Shown in pieces: positions 35,601-47,568 of a stretch of DNA of 64,000 bases. Numbering within the stretch: position 1 is the first letter of the stretch; the number at the start of each line of letters is the position of its first letter. The notes under the pieces were generated by a model. That model made no database searches. It saw nothing but the letters and a program-made list of their open reading frames with translations, and was not told where the DNA came from. The stretch is from Siphonodentalium dalli (taxonomy: Eukaryota; Mollusca; Scaphopoda; Gadilida; Siphonodentaliidae), in NCBI GenBank assembly GCA_032622095.1, contig CP136067.1:128047990-128111989 (forward strand). The letters are read 5' to 3'. The position numbers and the translations under genes were made by a program.

Positions 35601-36867
35601 ATTTTGTTTTTAAAATTAAAATATCCTCAAAGTGATTGTAAGTTTATGATCTAAGTCCGGCGAAGGCTAGAATGTTACTTTACTATCATTGTGTTACTGA
35701 CCACAGCTCATAACACAGCTCATAATACACTCACATTGGTACAGTTAGGCTAGTCCCCACATGTTACGAGAGACACATCGACCTCACCGAATCCAAGGAA
35801 CAAAAAACATTGTCTAAACAAAAAGCGCCCACATAACATGCGAAACAATCGAGCAAAATTTGTATTAATCAGACATGTACGGAGACACCAGCACAATTGA
35901 TCACCAGTGTTCACCGACATATTTATTGGCCATTATTTTGGTCAATTCTGATTTTTTGTTTTGCCAAATTAAATCCTCATGTTCTGGTCTCACAATTAAT
36001 GATTTTTTTTTATTTAACATTCAACCTTCTATATAGTTATGTTCATACCTTCAAATACCGTGCCCAGACTTCTTTAATCCCACCATTGTTACTTGACAAT
36101 ATACCACTACCTACCATTGATATACCATTCAGACTTATGGGTGGGTTGGTTATAACCTCCATTCGGGGACACACACTGGAAAATCAACCCACGAAACGGG
36201 GACACTTGCCAAACGGGGACGTCCCCGGTCGTAATGGGTACTGATTTGGCGTTCTGGGACCCTTATTGACCAATCAAAATTGATATATTGAAAAGTCCCC
36301 TCTTCGGAACATTCTGAGAGGATGTGTATAAAATTTATTGTTAGTAACATCCTGCATGCACATAACTTGTGTGTCGGGGTCCAACATTCTCATTAAAAAA
36401 ATTCACTTTACTGTGTGTTTTACAATAAGGGACATAATGTTTTTTTTCGTGTGTTTTCAAAATGTGGACATCAAAATAATCCAGACTGCGGACATAATTT
36501 TCTAAAAATAGAATCACTCTGCTTAATTACTGGGAATATTTTTATGTTTAAGGTCCTGTGCATTGCATGTGTGTGTGTTTCCGGACTGATTACGACTGGG
36601 GACATAATATTGGGAAAATATAGAAACACACTGATGGCATTCTCGTCGGCCTAATTTTTGTCATATTTATAGCAAATTCATGTCTTTGTTAGATTGATCA
36701 CTTCTGCAATACTGACAGTATAATATTAGAGTATTATACATTAAACTAAAGAGTTGAATGTATGAAAAAATCCAATGAGCACTACACTGTAAAGAATTTT
36801 CATCATTACTATGGAATCCATATTGTTATGTTATGCAGATATTTTGACTGACATGCTGCATTTTAGA
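35601..36867. other. unassigned; 'gggac' word repeats
   Basis: A 115-codon plus-strand frame (35897-36244) starts with a hydrophobic stretch but has no recognisable domain. The phrase 'ggggacgtccccgg' and repeated 'ggacataat' words at 36420-36620 resemble phrases at 38270-38510 and 41700-42190. I call no gene. Confidence 0.45.
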
Positions 36868-38085
36868 TAACACTAGAAGGTGACCCGACTTCGTCCGGGC
36901 TTATACATTGAATTGACCATTTTGAAGGTCAGGTGGGGTCAACACCAACACCACAAAAATGGTGGAAATTGGCCCAGCGGATACCGGGAAATCGGCCCAG
37001 CGGATACCGAGATACCTTATGCATCAAATTTCGTCCGTAAAAATCCGCCAGTTTAACCCGATTTGATTTCCACTCAAGTATATAAACGCGCCTCATATAC
37101 ACACGCTCATTAATTATCAAGTTTCAACGTAAAGATAAATTACCATCGGTGCCCGAGATATCGCCAAGACGTCTGAAACAGTCAAATGCATCGGCCGGTT
37201 AAGCGTTAACGTGATCTAACGTTATGACCTCTAACGACGTCATAGAAGTTACGCATTGTTTTTATCCTGATGGAAGATAGTACCACTTCTTGATAATTGA
37301 GGCAGATAACTAAAACGGATACATACGCCTTATATATCGTTGGAAAGAGTAAACACGAAAGATTCTCACAGTGTCATTATTATGACTGGCATTTTATTAT
37401 TCGCGCTGTTTCGAATCGATTTGTAAGCACCGAACTCAAATGAAAGTCCCGTAACACAGCGTAAAATCATATTTGACCTCGGCACGTGAAAAGTTGACCT
37501 CGGATCTGAAAATCAATATGCCTATGCCACCTCGGCCGAAAATACCCCCACATACCAAGTTTCATCGAAATCGGGTCGGCCGTTTTCGAGTTCATCGCGA
37601 ACACACAGATACACACACAGACAGATCTTCCAAAAATATATAATAGACTAGCCGATGAGCCCGACGTTGTCCGGGCTATTCAAAAACCAATTTTCAAGTC
37701 GATAGCTCTACCCAGCCCGACGTTGTCCGGGCTATTCAAAAACCAAATTTCAAGTCGATAGCTGTACCCGTTTCCTATATCTGGTCTGCGCATGCGCGAA
37801 GCTGGCGTCGCACGGGCTCGGCATAAATTCGTATCCGGTGCAAGATACATTCACATACCAAATTTCAAGTCGATAGCTCCACCCGTGTCCAAGATCTCGT
37901 CTGCGCATGCGCGAAGCGGGCGCCGCACGGGCTCGCCAATACGACAACGTCCACCGCCTGGTCAAACTACACACACGTACCAAGTTTCGTCCCGATCGGT
38001 CGAGAATCGTAGATTTGTATCAATGACAGACAAACATACAGACAGACAGACAAACGGAGGTCTTCAAAATATATATGAGATTTCA
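36868..38085 (-). repeat. inverted copy of the 13.8-18.0 kb tandem unit
   Basis: Begins 'actagaaggtgacccgactt' and runs, in reverse complement, through all landmarks of the tandem unit to 'gatcttccaaaaatatataa' (37625-37645). A second edge follows (37655-37745), with the palindrome 'gcccgacgttgtccgggc' twice, and then 'gcgcatgcgcgaagc' repeats to a (CAGA)n end. It is more diverged than the tandem units are from each other. Confidence 0.88.
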
Positions 38086-38544
38086 CACAATCATTTGTCT
38101 AGACTCGATGAATACAAGACAAGCAGCTAAAATTGCCATAACCTAATTTGGATTTTTTTCTCCTGTTCCTGTTTCCCAGATGTTTGTCAAAAGTTAGAAT
38201 ACTTTTAGTCAAGAAATTGTTCTGCGATGGCTGTAGGACAGCCCTACTTTAGATTGCAAGCCCTCAGTAGGGGACCAAATTAATTATGATAAAATGATAT
38301 CTTCAAACTAGATAGGAGATACAGAATATTCGACCAAACAGTACACACGTTTGGTTGTGTATCCAATAGGGGACAAAGATTTTCCAACTTCAGTTGACAA
38401 CAGGGGACCAAATCAATTTATTAAATGAAATCTTCAAGCTGGATAAGAGATTCAGAATATTTGAAAAAAGAGAAACACTTTTGGTTGTGTATCCAATAGG
38501 GGACACAGATATTTCATCATGAAATTTGCTGTGTACATTGGCAT
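38086..38544 (+). repeat. 133-bp direct duplication
   Basis: Two copies of a block starting 'aggggaccaaat' (38269 and 38402) share 'ttcaagctggataagagatt'-like and 'tggttgtgtatccaatagg' sequence. No gene. Confidence 0.75.
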
Positions 38545-38950
38545 ATAGATGGGAAGGAGTGATTTTGGCCACACCCATTTAAAAACATGGCCGCCGTGGC
38601 CATCTTGGATTTTTCATTCAAATCCTTTAGCACGGGATACAGCCCACATTTTTCATCCAATCCTTTTGAAATTTGTTGAACGAGTGATTTTGGCCACGCC
38701 CATTCAAAAAAACATGGCCGCCGATGGCCATCTTGGATTTTGCACTCAAATCCTTTAGCACGGGCTACAGCAACATTTTCATTCGATCTTCTTGAAATTT
38801 GCTGTGCACATTGACATTAACATGTAGATGGGAACGTAGGTTTTGATCACGCCAATTTTAAAAACATGGTCGCCGGCGGCCATCTTGGATTTTGCTCTTA
38901 AATCCCTTCCAAAACTTTTTACAAAACATATGTTGCTCACAGCATGATAC
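38545..38950 (-). repeat. inverted tandem cores, 'gccatcttggattt' family
   Basis: Three copies of the reverse complement of the 'aaatccaagatggc' core (near 38600, 38727 and 38880), including 'ctttagcacggg'. Same family as 7971-9092. Confidence 0.85.
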
Positions 38951-39245
38951 ACTTTGTTATTGAAGTTAATGTTGTCATCCGCAGGCATCTAGAAGGTTAA
39001 TATTCTCATGTTTTGTCATGGAAGTTAATGTTGTCGTCTGCAGGCATCAGGGAGGTTAACATTGGCTTGCTGTTTCGTGAATGTTAATGTTGTCATCTGC
39101 AGGCATCAAGGAGGTTAACGTTGGCCTGCATGTTTTGTCATGGAAGTTAATGTTGTCACTATTAAATAAAGGAGGTAAACATATTCTTGCTTTCTCATTA
39201 AAGTTAATGTTCGCATCCACAACCATCAACGCTGTTAACATCAAA
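38951..39245 (+). repeat. ~60-bp minisatellite
   Basis: Five copies of 'gaagttaatgttgtcatctg' plus 'caggcatcaaggaggttaac' with ~60-bp spacing (near 38964, 39021, 39083, 39143 and 39201). The last copies are most diverged. It directly abuts the tandem-core repeat. Confidence 0.85.
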
Positions 39246-39647
39246 ATGCATTTATTTTAGCACAGGTATCCTCACTATGTTCTGATGTCCGACAGTTATC
39301 AGTAATTATTCATTAAAAGCAAGTTAAAATACAGTGTCATTGACACTTTCATTTTTTAATAGTTATATGTAGATGACTAAAAGATTAAAATACATTTTGA
39401 AAGATAACAGAAGTAAATGTCAATCTGTCATGGCTATATATAAGATAATGCCCATATGGCACGTCACAAGAGCGAAAAGTCTGATTGAAGATGCGTGCAT
39501 TTAAACTTGAATTTATGTTACCAAGTATGAAATAATGAAGATAAATATCAGTTACCGAATTGTCCATGACCTGTCAAAATTGAAGTTTAACTATGAATAA
39601 TAAAAATATATGTTAAATTAATAGATTTTGTCATAAATATATAATTT
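39246..39647. other. unassigned; palindrome near 39335
   Basis: Contains 'agtgtcattgacact', the same palindrome found beside the element at 7971. No gene. Confidence 0.5.
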
Positions 39648-40985
39648 TAGCTCAACTTGACAAAGTCAAGATGAGCTATTGCCGTCAGTTGGCGTCCGTC
39701 CGTCTGTACGGCGTCAACTTTTGGCTTTGGCACACCCTACTGGTCACATTTATGAACCAAACTTTATATTATGTGTACCCACATCAGCGCAGTACACATA
39801 ATGTCGACATCTGGGTTGTCGAGTCGTCGTGCATCACAGCGTCTGTCCGTCTGTCTGTCCATCCGGGCTCCATCGGTATCCAATAACTTGAAAATGCTTT
39901 GAGATATCAACTCCAAATTTTACATATGAATAAAAGTCATCAATAGGCCGATTGAGTTCGAAAATGAGGCCTGCTCGTCAATTATTAGGGGGTTAGGGGT
40001 GGGGTTTTGTAGGTAAAATTTTAATTTTCATTGTTCGGTATGCTATCAACTCAAGAAAGCTTTGAGATATCAATTCCAAATTTTAAATATGAATAAAACT
40101 TGATTAATAAGCCGATTGAGTTCGAAAATGGGCCCCGCCAATCAGGGGGCGAGGGTGGGTGGCTTTGTGGGTAGAATGTTCCTTTTCGTACTTATGAAGT
40201 GTATGTATACCTGAAGAATGGTTATAAAGGTATCAATTCTAATTTTGTTATGTGTATGATACTTGGCAATAGGCCAATATCATCACAGTGGGTTGGCCCG
40301 CCAATTATGGGCCGAAATGTAGGGATTTATATTGCTCTTCTAGACACTTATTATAACTCAAAATGGTAACAAGGTATCAACTCAATAGTTTAAATAAGGA
40401 TAAAACTCATCAGCGGATTGAGTTCATCCATGGGACCTATCCACCAATTAGTGGCAGATGGGTGGGGTTTGTTGTGGGTAAAATCATTTTCATTCTTCAA
40501 TTGATACAAGGATGGTGCGAGATACCAATTTCGAATTCTACCTGTGGATAATACTCATGAATATGTTGCTCTATTTCTCGCACATGACTGGCTCACCAAT
40601 TAGTTGCTATAAGGGCAGGTGAGGTCTTTTGGGGCAATTTTTCTTCAAAAACTTCACAAAAACCACATGGTCGATTTAGCTTAAATTTTACATACAGGTT
40701 TGTTATATGATGGAGGGATTTAATTCACTGCTTATATGCTAATCAGGGGTGGATAAGGGAGCTTAGTTTCTTCTGCCAGTTTATTTTTTCCCTCAAAATC
40801 CACTTGGCCCTTTAACTCAAATTCAATGAGCAAGTTTCCTTGGTGACAGGGAATACAAATTGTTGAAAAGGTCCCAATATGTTGATTAGGGGTGAACTTA
40901 TGGTGCATTGGACCATCTTGAACAGACAAACATGCACTTCTCCAATTGCTATAATAACCCTTACTTATGAATGGTGTAGCTAGCA
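39648..40985 (+). mobile_element. tandem-core element with TAGCTCAACTT end
   Basis: The left end is the hairpin 'tagctcaacttgac...' to 'agatgagcta' (39648-39678), like the end at 9061-9092. Then comes 'cgtccgtccgtctg' and about six diverged ~130-170 bp cores with 'gagatatcaattcc' and 'gccgattgagttcgaaaatg'. The right end was not resolved. Pearl/HINE-like by layout. Confidence 0.6.
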
Positions 40986-42797
40986 TCTAGCTATGATAAT
41001 GCCATTATTGTTTACAGCAGTTATCAATTGGCACAGAAGTCACTAGTCATCTCCTGGCAAGGCATATATCTGGTTTGTTTACTTTTAATGACTGTTCCTT
41101 TTGTAACATAGGGTAAATGTCATTAGCAAGATTAAATAAATAAAAAGAGCATTCAGTTCTACATCAATGAATTTTGTTATTAACTCTTTATTTTAGAACC
41201 AGAATTATTATAGGACACTATAAGAAACCTATTGAACAGTGATTCACTATAGTTGTAGATATGTGCCATTTGAGTTTATTCCCTGTTCAGAGACATGATT
41301 ATGAGCAACCATTATGCAGAGTGTCTTGAACTACACCAGTTTTAACCCACAAGGCTCCACCAACCTTTTTTCAGCATGATACATGTCAAGTCTGATAGTG
41401 GCAATACAGGTAGAAATATCAGACTTAAGTAGTTTTTGCTTCGATGCTCTTTTGAGCTGAACCTATAACTGTTCATGAAACTTTGTTTTTTATAAATTTA
41501 TTTGAAACCTTGACCAAAAAATATATTCAGCGTACTGTAGAGCTAATACCATGGAGACATTTACCTGTATTATTGGTGAATTTGGTTTTAGGATCAAATA
41601 TATTAATTAGGGGCCAGAGTATGGGGGTTCATATGTATTTTGACTCTAATTTTGACTCTCCCTCTTTGTAATTCAAAATGTCCATTTTTTTGAAACACAT
41701 ATCGTTTATATCCCTGTCCACTGTGAGAAAGTTGTCCCTGTCCACTGTGACAACTTTCTGACTTCGAAGTTTATGAATGTCCCTCTTTATCACACTTCAA
41801 TATTCTGATGTCCGTATTTTGAAAAGACGAGGGAAAAATTGTCCCTCTTTGTCACACTTCAATATTTTGATGTCCATATTTTGAAACACAAGGTAAAAAT
41901 ATTATGTATCCACTTCAAAAACACAGATCGTGTATTTTCCTGTCCCCTATTAACAAATTTCAAACTCATGGGTGTATGTCCCCTTTTCTTACACTCGAGA
42001 AAACACACGTGTATCCACCTTGTCCACCATTAGTATGTAATAAAAACCGACTTTCTATTTTGAGATTCGGTGAAGGTTTTCGTGTTTTCGTTTCCTCGTG
42101 ACGATTGTATGTTCACTGGGACATAACTCTATTAGTTTGAAGGCTGTGGCATAAAGATTTGAGGTGTCCCCGATTGGAGGTCTGTGACACTTGTCCCCTA
42201 TTCGACACTCATTAGAGTAAGGGTGGATATACATGTGTACGTAATTTCTTTATGTAAAATCCATGTATTTTATATGATCACACCAATCATTGACAGCATT
42301 AATTGCCTGCGCGTAATTGGTTCATTTTAACAGGCGAGACCAGTGAGTAGTTATAAGCGATTATCAAACTGACTGCTATCAAGAAATTTCAGGCCAGTCA
42401 TAAACATGTCTTCTTTCATGGATGCCGAAATGAATAAAGCATGTCTGATATCTGTTTTCACGAGTTATAATTCATTTCAAAATGTGGTTATGAGACCGTC
42501 GATTTTATACTTGATTTGTTTCTCGGCATTTCTTGAATTATCCAAAACAACAATGAACGTTATTTAGCCGAATTGGACAACGCCATTTGTTTTTCGACTA
42601 TGAATGCAAATTTTAACAATCCGATATGGTGATCTCATGCCTTGCTTAACATGCATTGGGAAATTAAGACAGACAATACCGGTTTGTTGAGATTGCTCAG
42701 ATAGTTTGAGAGCGAGCTCATGTGATAACATTCAATTGGGATGTCCATGCAAATATCACTACAGCGCCAAAAAATAATGCAGGTACAGCGTTATAAA
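40986..42797. other. unassigned; 'tgtccctgtccactgtga' repeats
   Basis: Mostly AT-rich without recognised genes. At 41713-41762 'ttgtccctgtccactgtgac' repeats and forms a small hairpin with 'agaaagttgt/acaactttct'. 'gtcacacttcaatatt' repeats near 41790-41870. Overlapping frames at 41839-42101 are not convincing. Confidence 0.45.
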
Positions 42798-45042
42798 TAG
42801 CGAGTTTGCTATACCCGTCCGACGGGTACGGGTAAATCGGTGAATATCGTCGCGGTCTCTTGTGGACTTTCAATGCAGCTCATAAAGCGATAGCGATTTG
42901 GAACGGGTAGATGTGCACTGTTGACCGGTAACATTTCACTACGATTTTATCACTCAAATGTTCATGAATTACATGAAATTCCAGTCAGCTATGCGTTAAC
43001 ATATTTATTGCAACATGTCATGAGCAAACATCATTGATAAAGTTGTCATTTTAAGCCAGGTTTTATGTTCAAATTCTCAAGGCGGCTTCTAGCACTTAGA
43101 TAAATACGGAAGGCTGATCATTTCCCTGACAACTTTTTTCACGCATTAATGACAGGTTGTCGTTAATAGAGTGAGTATATAGTGCTATAGACACAGTCTC
43201 GACCCACTGCAGGGACGTGACTATATATGGTATCCGCGTAAGGATGGTTTACCCCCTTCGAATTTCTAACTACACCCCATGAACCATATCAAATTCACAA
43301 GTTTGCGCTTAATTCCATTTGCACCCCCCCCCCCCCGGTTGAGCTTTGATTTTTCCCAACTGGTCCCTCACAACCGCCTGGATGGTAGCATATTCTAAAT
43401 AAATCAGTGGTCTTTTTGTCACTAGTCGGGGGGGGGGGCATAATCCACTGGGTCGACCATGCAGTACAAGAAAATGTGCAGATCTGAGCCTGAAAAATCC
43501 TAATATCCTAATATCTAGTGGTCTAACGCCATGCTAATTCACCCATATTTGTACTTTCTTAAATTATCAGTTTCTGACTGGCCAGTGGCCACTTCGGAGG
43601 AACCGGGACACACCGGATCTAACATGGTTCGGCCAGGTGTGAGAATTTGTTTTAATCTGAACATGAAATTTACTAAATCCTAGCATCCAGACTGGCATCA
43701 AGCTTTCCAATTGTTGTAAATTTTGAGACCTGACACCCCCAAAAGGTTGGAAAATTTCCAACAGTTTCTGATGCCATTTCAGTCCAATTTGTTTACTAAT
43801 ACTAGGAAAATATGCAAATGTTGGTCTAAAAACTACAAATTCTCCAGTAATAATTTTTTGGAAAATCAAACTACGAGAACAATTTCAACCTATTGTTGGT
43901 GTAAATATTTCCAACAAATGTTGTTTCAGGTATATCACATTTCCAACAGTTGAACATTTGACCAAAGTTGGGGGGCGAGACACCCCTGTCGTCACGTCCC
44001 TGTGTCAACCCTTTGTACAAGGGAATCGATATATCGTGGATTGATCTATGCATTGTACATTTAATTACAACCGTTTAGTTACTTTATCGTATATAGGTGG
44101 GGACTGATTTACCATCTGAACGGACATGACGCATTTGAACCACGATACTTGTGTATATTGTAGCGTGGATAATATAGGTCGCTAAAGACACGAAAAACCT
44201 ATACATATACTCTACAAAATCTAAGCATAATCAGAACGAGTTTCAGCTGTTTTCTGTGTTTCCCACATAAGTGAAGCAAACGCTCTTTATTCGATACATT
44301 AAAATAAACAGACTACATTTTAACAGCTTTCATGCTACCAAGTTTAATTTTTCAAACCTACCACCGGATTTAGATCCCGACAAAAATCCCAATTCTTGGG
44401 ATAAAAACATATGCCCTTGTCCCGACCCTTCGATCTGTTGAGAGATTCCAAACCAAAGATTACTTAATATGACTAAATATTCCCTGACTAAATTAAAGGA
44501 AAAATTCGGTCTTATATCTGACTGAAAGTACATGAACGACATTATTAGACCCTGGGTCTAAAACAATTTTTTTTATACCGATTATCGGTTAGAAAATTTA
44601 ACGTAATTGTATATTTGAGCTATCATAATCTATTTTCTAAGTCTGAAAATTCCAACCGATTTATAGTCAACACTGATCGGTCTATGACTTGTAGAATCCA
44701 ATTGTTGAACATGTTATCAAGATGAGTGAAAGAAAAGCACCAACCGCTTCCAACTGCCGCCGCGTCCTTGGTGAAAGCAACTGATTATCATGTGGCCCGC
44801 CCATCTAATCTAAATACAAATTTCCAACAATCCATAACGGTAAGTATAACATCGGCCAATAAAGCGAATGCGAATAGCAATCTATCTATATTATATCTTT
44901 TTTGTTGCAGTTGGCTCACCATACATTACCAGTCGATGTGATGAATTCTACCCGTAAAACAGTTTGCGATTACAAAACGTGTACCGGTACGGGTAGCTAC
45001 CCGTACGCGTACCCGTACCGGTTTGAAATCGCAAACTCGCTA
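42798..45042. mobile_element. candidate 2.2-kb TIR element, nested insertion inside
   Basis: Perfect 12-bp inverted ends TAGCGAGTTTGC (42798 and ending 45042). Both ends are followed inward by 'tacccgt..gggtacgggt' palindromic words (42813-42835 and 44982-45018). No clear target duplication is seen, and no transposase is recognised. The CAGGGACGTGAC element at 43210-44002 lies within it. Confidence 0.5.
43210..44002 (-). mobile_element. CAGGGACGTGAC TIR element (hAT-like), 793 bp
   Basis: Ends CAGGGACGTGAC and GTCACGTCCCTG are perfect 12-bp inverted repeats. The interior shares poly-C, 'caagctttccaattgttg' and 'tggccagtggcc'-like words with the elements at 1-245 and 34141-34985. I could not find a matching 8-bp flank, so its insertion is not proven. 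Confidence 0.7.
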
Positions 45043-45800
45043 TTAAGAAGAGTGACACCCACCATTTCCCACCCACAATGTACAGAGTATTATGTTTCTC
45101 AAGCCAAAGGTTGAACATGTTCCCAACTGTCACAATTTTAGCCTGTACAGGCTTGAAGTATAACATTTTAGACCGTAATCCATGAGTGGGGAGGGTGCTG
45201 GTTCTCTATCTAAACAAGAATGAACAATATAATGTTTTACTTAAATACTCCATAGTTGTACATTTTGCGTACACATGTGTAACACAAAGGTGAAAAGATG
45301 ACGTATTTGGGAACTCGTAGCCGGACAGCCCTTTTCCAGAATTAAGACACAGAAACAGCACCTTATGTCCCTTCAAATAATGTAAGCTGTACTCATATGT
45401 TCATATATGAATAAGATAAATTGATGTATATTAGATTAATCACTCGTAGCAAACACACAGACAGGACTGTCAACTACAGTATTTATAAATCTACCCCACC
45501 CCAATCGAGGAACTATCAATGATCAGTCCGGTAGCTTCCCGGATAATATAGCCCCCATGTCGGGGGCATAGCCCCTGTGTTGGGGAAATCCCGAGGCCAT
45601 CACTGGTATAACAATAAAGAGAAGACTGACAATGATTTAAACGGAACGTCCACCATTTGGGTTATCGCGCGAACTATTATTTTTAAGCGGCCTGACGACC
45701 GAGTCGACAACTCTCTGCACGTTCAGAGCTTGACTCACTGTGGTCGAACATAGGCGCAATGATTTGGTTGCCAGCGGACATATTGCGCGGTCTGTATGAT
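45043..45800. other. unassigned; small G/C hairpins
   Basis: Positions 45548-45585 hold 'gcccccatgtcgggggc' and 'gcccctgtgttgggg', two short hairpins in tandem. Frame 45683-45883 is not convincing. No gene called. Confidence 0.45.
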
Positions 45801-46125
45801 CCATGTAAAACGCCAAATCTATATCTATATTTGCCTAATGTCTGTCTGTCTTTCTGTCTGTGTTCTACGGAACGGCGGGCCATCTAGATGACACCAAATG
45901 GTAACTTTTTACAAGGAAGATAATGGTGTGGGTTAGAATTGTATAATGTGACTTCATTGTTGTCAGGGGCAGAACAGGGGAGGGGGTGCACAAATATTTG
46001 TCGCCGATATCCTCTAAACAGAATCTTCTCCATAATATGAGGAATCTAATGGTGTGTTTTAAATATGTCAAAGTTCCAGCCAGGGGTTTACGGAAGGGCA
46101 GAGGGGCACCAAAATTTATACTGTG
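45801..46125 (-). repeat. inverted fragment of the 18-20 kb array
   Basis: Begins with 'tatatctatatttgcctaat' and (TGTC)n, then the reverse complement of the 'cattatctttctcg' and 'ctgacaacaatggcgtcact' cores seen near 19990-20060. It ends about where 'gggcaccaa' core words stop. Confidence 0.8.
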
Positions 46126-47568
46126 AATGAGTTATGAATACAAATCCGTCATAGTCAAATTGTTGCGCGTGCAGATCTGTGAGTGTATTGAGAGCTATGC
46201 GATACAGGTATTTCTAGACACTAAATAAATGCCTATCAACAAACAATGAATCCACATAAAGAGAAATAGGTCAAGGTACTGCGAATGAACTCGTTATTCT
46301 CTTATATCTATATCCACGCTGGTCATCCATGTAACGAGGACAAGTATGAGTAACGGCGCGCGCAAATATGTTTGCATTGTCACTGGTTGCTCAAGAAAAC
46401 GGCGAACATATGTCTTTAAAACATATCTACCTATATTTTAGTGCGTGTTGTGATTTGGTACAACCACCGCCAAAAAATCAATTTCAAGAAATCCGAATAT
46501 TTTGCTTAGCAATTTGTAACGAGGACACGTATACATGGTGGTTTTTTTGTGGGAAAGTAACTGAACGCGAAAATTTGTGACGATGGACGCGCTTTTGTTC
46601 TCGAACATATCTACATTCACATGATATAGACATATACGGCCCATTATAGGCATGTTTGAAGAACAATACATGTCGACTGTTTGCTTATAAAGCCAATTAA
46701 TTATCGAATTATATATTTTGAGACAACATAAACAGAACTCCTCTTCCAAGTTCTCGAAATTCTATTCGCACCACCCTCTTGGGTTGGACTGTTCCGACAG
46801 GTACCTCAAACTGTCCAACTGTTGGATATTTCTCATCTAGCACCCTTCCAATCTGGGAAATATCTGACTGATGTCCATTTCAGCACAAACGTAACCAAAA
46901 TCAGGGGGTGGTGACTGTATCAATTACATTATAGGAGTCCTGGTGGGTTGATACTTTTCAGACATTCGATAGCATTTTTACCACGTTTAAAGACAAAGTA
47001 TGACTACTGACATGTCACGCTTTAAACTGCATGGATATACTTATTATTGGTTAATGAAACATACTGCAGATGAGGCTGAGCTACTATTGGTGTAAACAGT
47101 ATTTATTCCATATTATTCGTATATTACAAAAAAGACAAAGATTAATAGTGGTGATATGAAAGGGAGTCGACAACAAGCTTTAAGCTTTTGGGTGTCGTTT
47201 CCGATTGGCTAATGACAAGGTCCATCCTGTGAGAGTGATTTTATAACATTTCAGATTGCTTCAAGTAGATGGGGGCTTCAGGTTTTAAATTGTTGACGTT
47301 TTATCGCGTGTACTATAGTCTACTCACGGGATGGGCCGGTTCGATAGGTGTTTCAAGATAAGGTAGTTTCATATGGAATGATTTGGGTTATGTGGGAGTA
47401 TGTTGGAAGGGTATGGCGGTTGTCAGATGACTATAAAATAGTTTTATATGGAATTATTTTTTTTATGTGAGAATAGTTTAAGGGGTTAAGGTGGATGTCG
47501 GATATGATAAGGAAAGTGTTAGGTGGAATGATGAAATATCTTGTTGGCAGTACAGGAGATTCTGAGGG
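46126..47568. other. unassigned
   Basis: Short overlapping frames on both strands at 46368-46749 cover the same region and show no domain. Words near 46800-46920 ('ctgtccaactgttgg') weakly resemble the CAGGG-type repeats. The Gypsy relic starts within the end of this stretch without a visible LTR. Confidence 0.45.

Noticed and set aside
35897..36244. 115-codon plus-strand frame with a hydrophobic start
   Set aside because: No domain, no neighbouring exon, and AT-rich composition; hydrophobic residues are expected from T-rich DNA.
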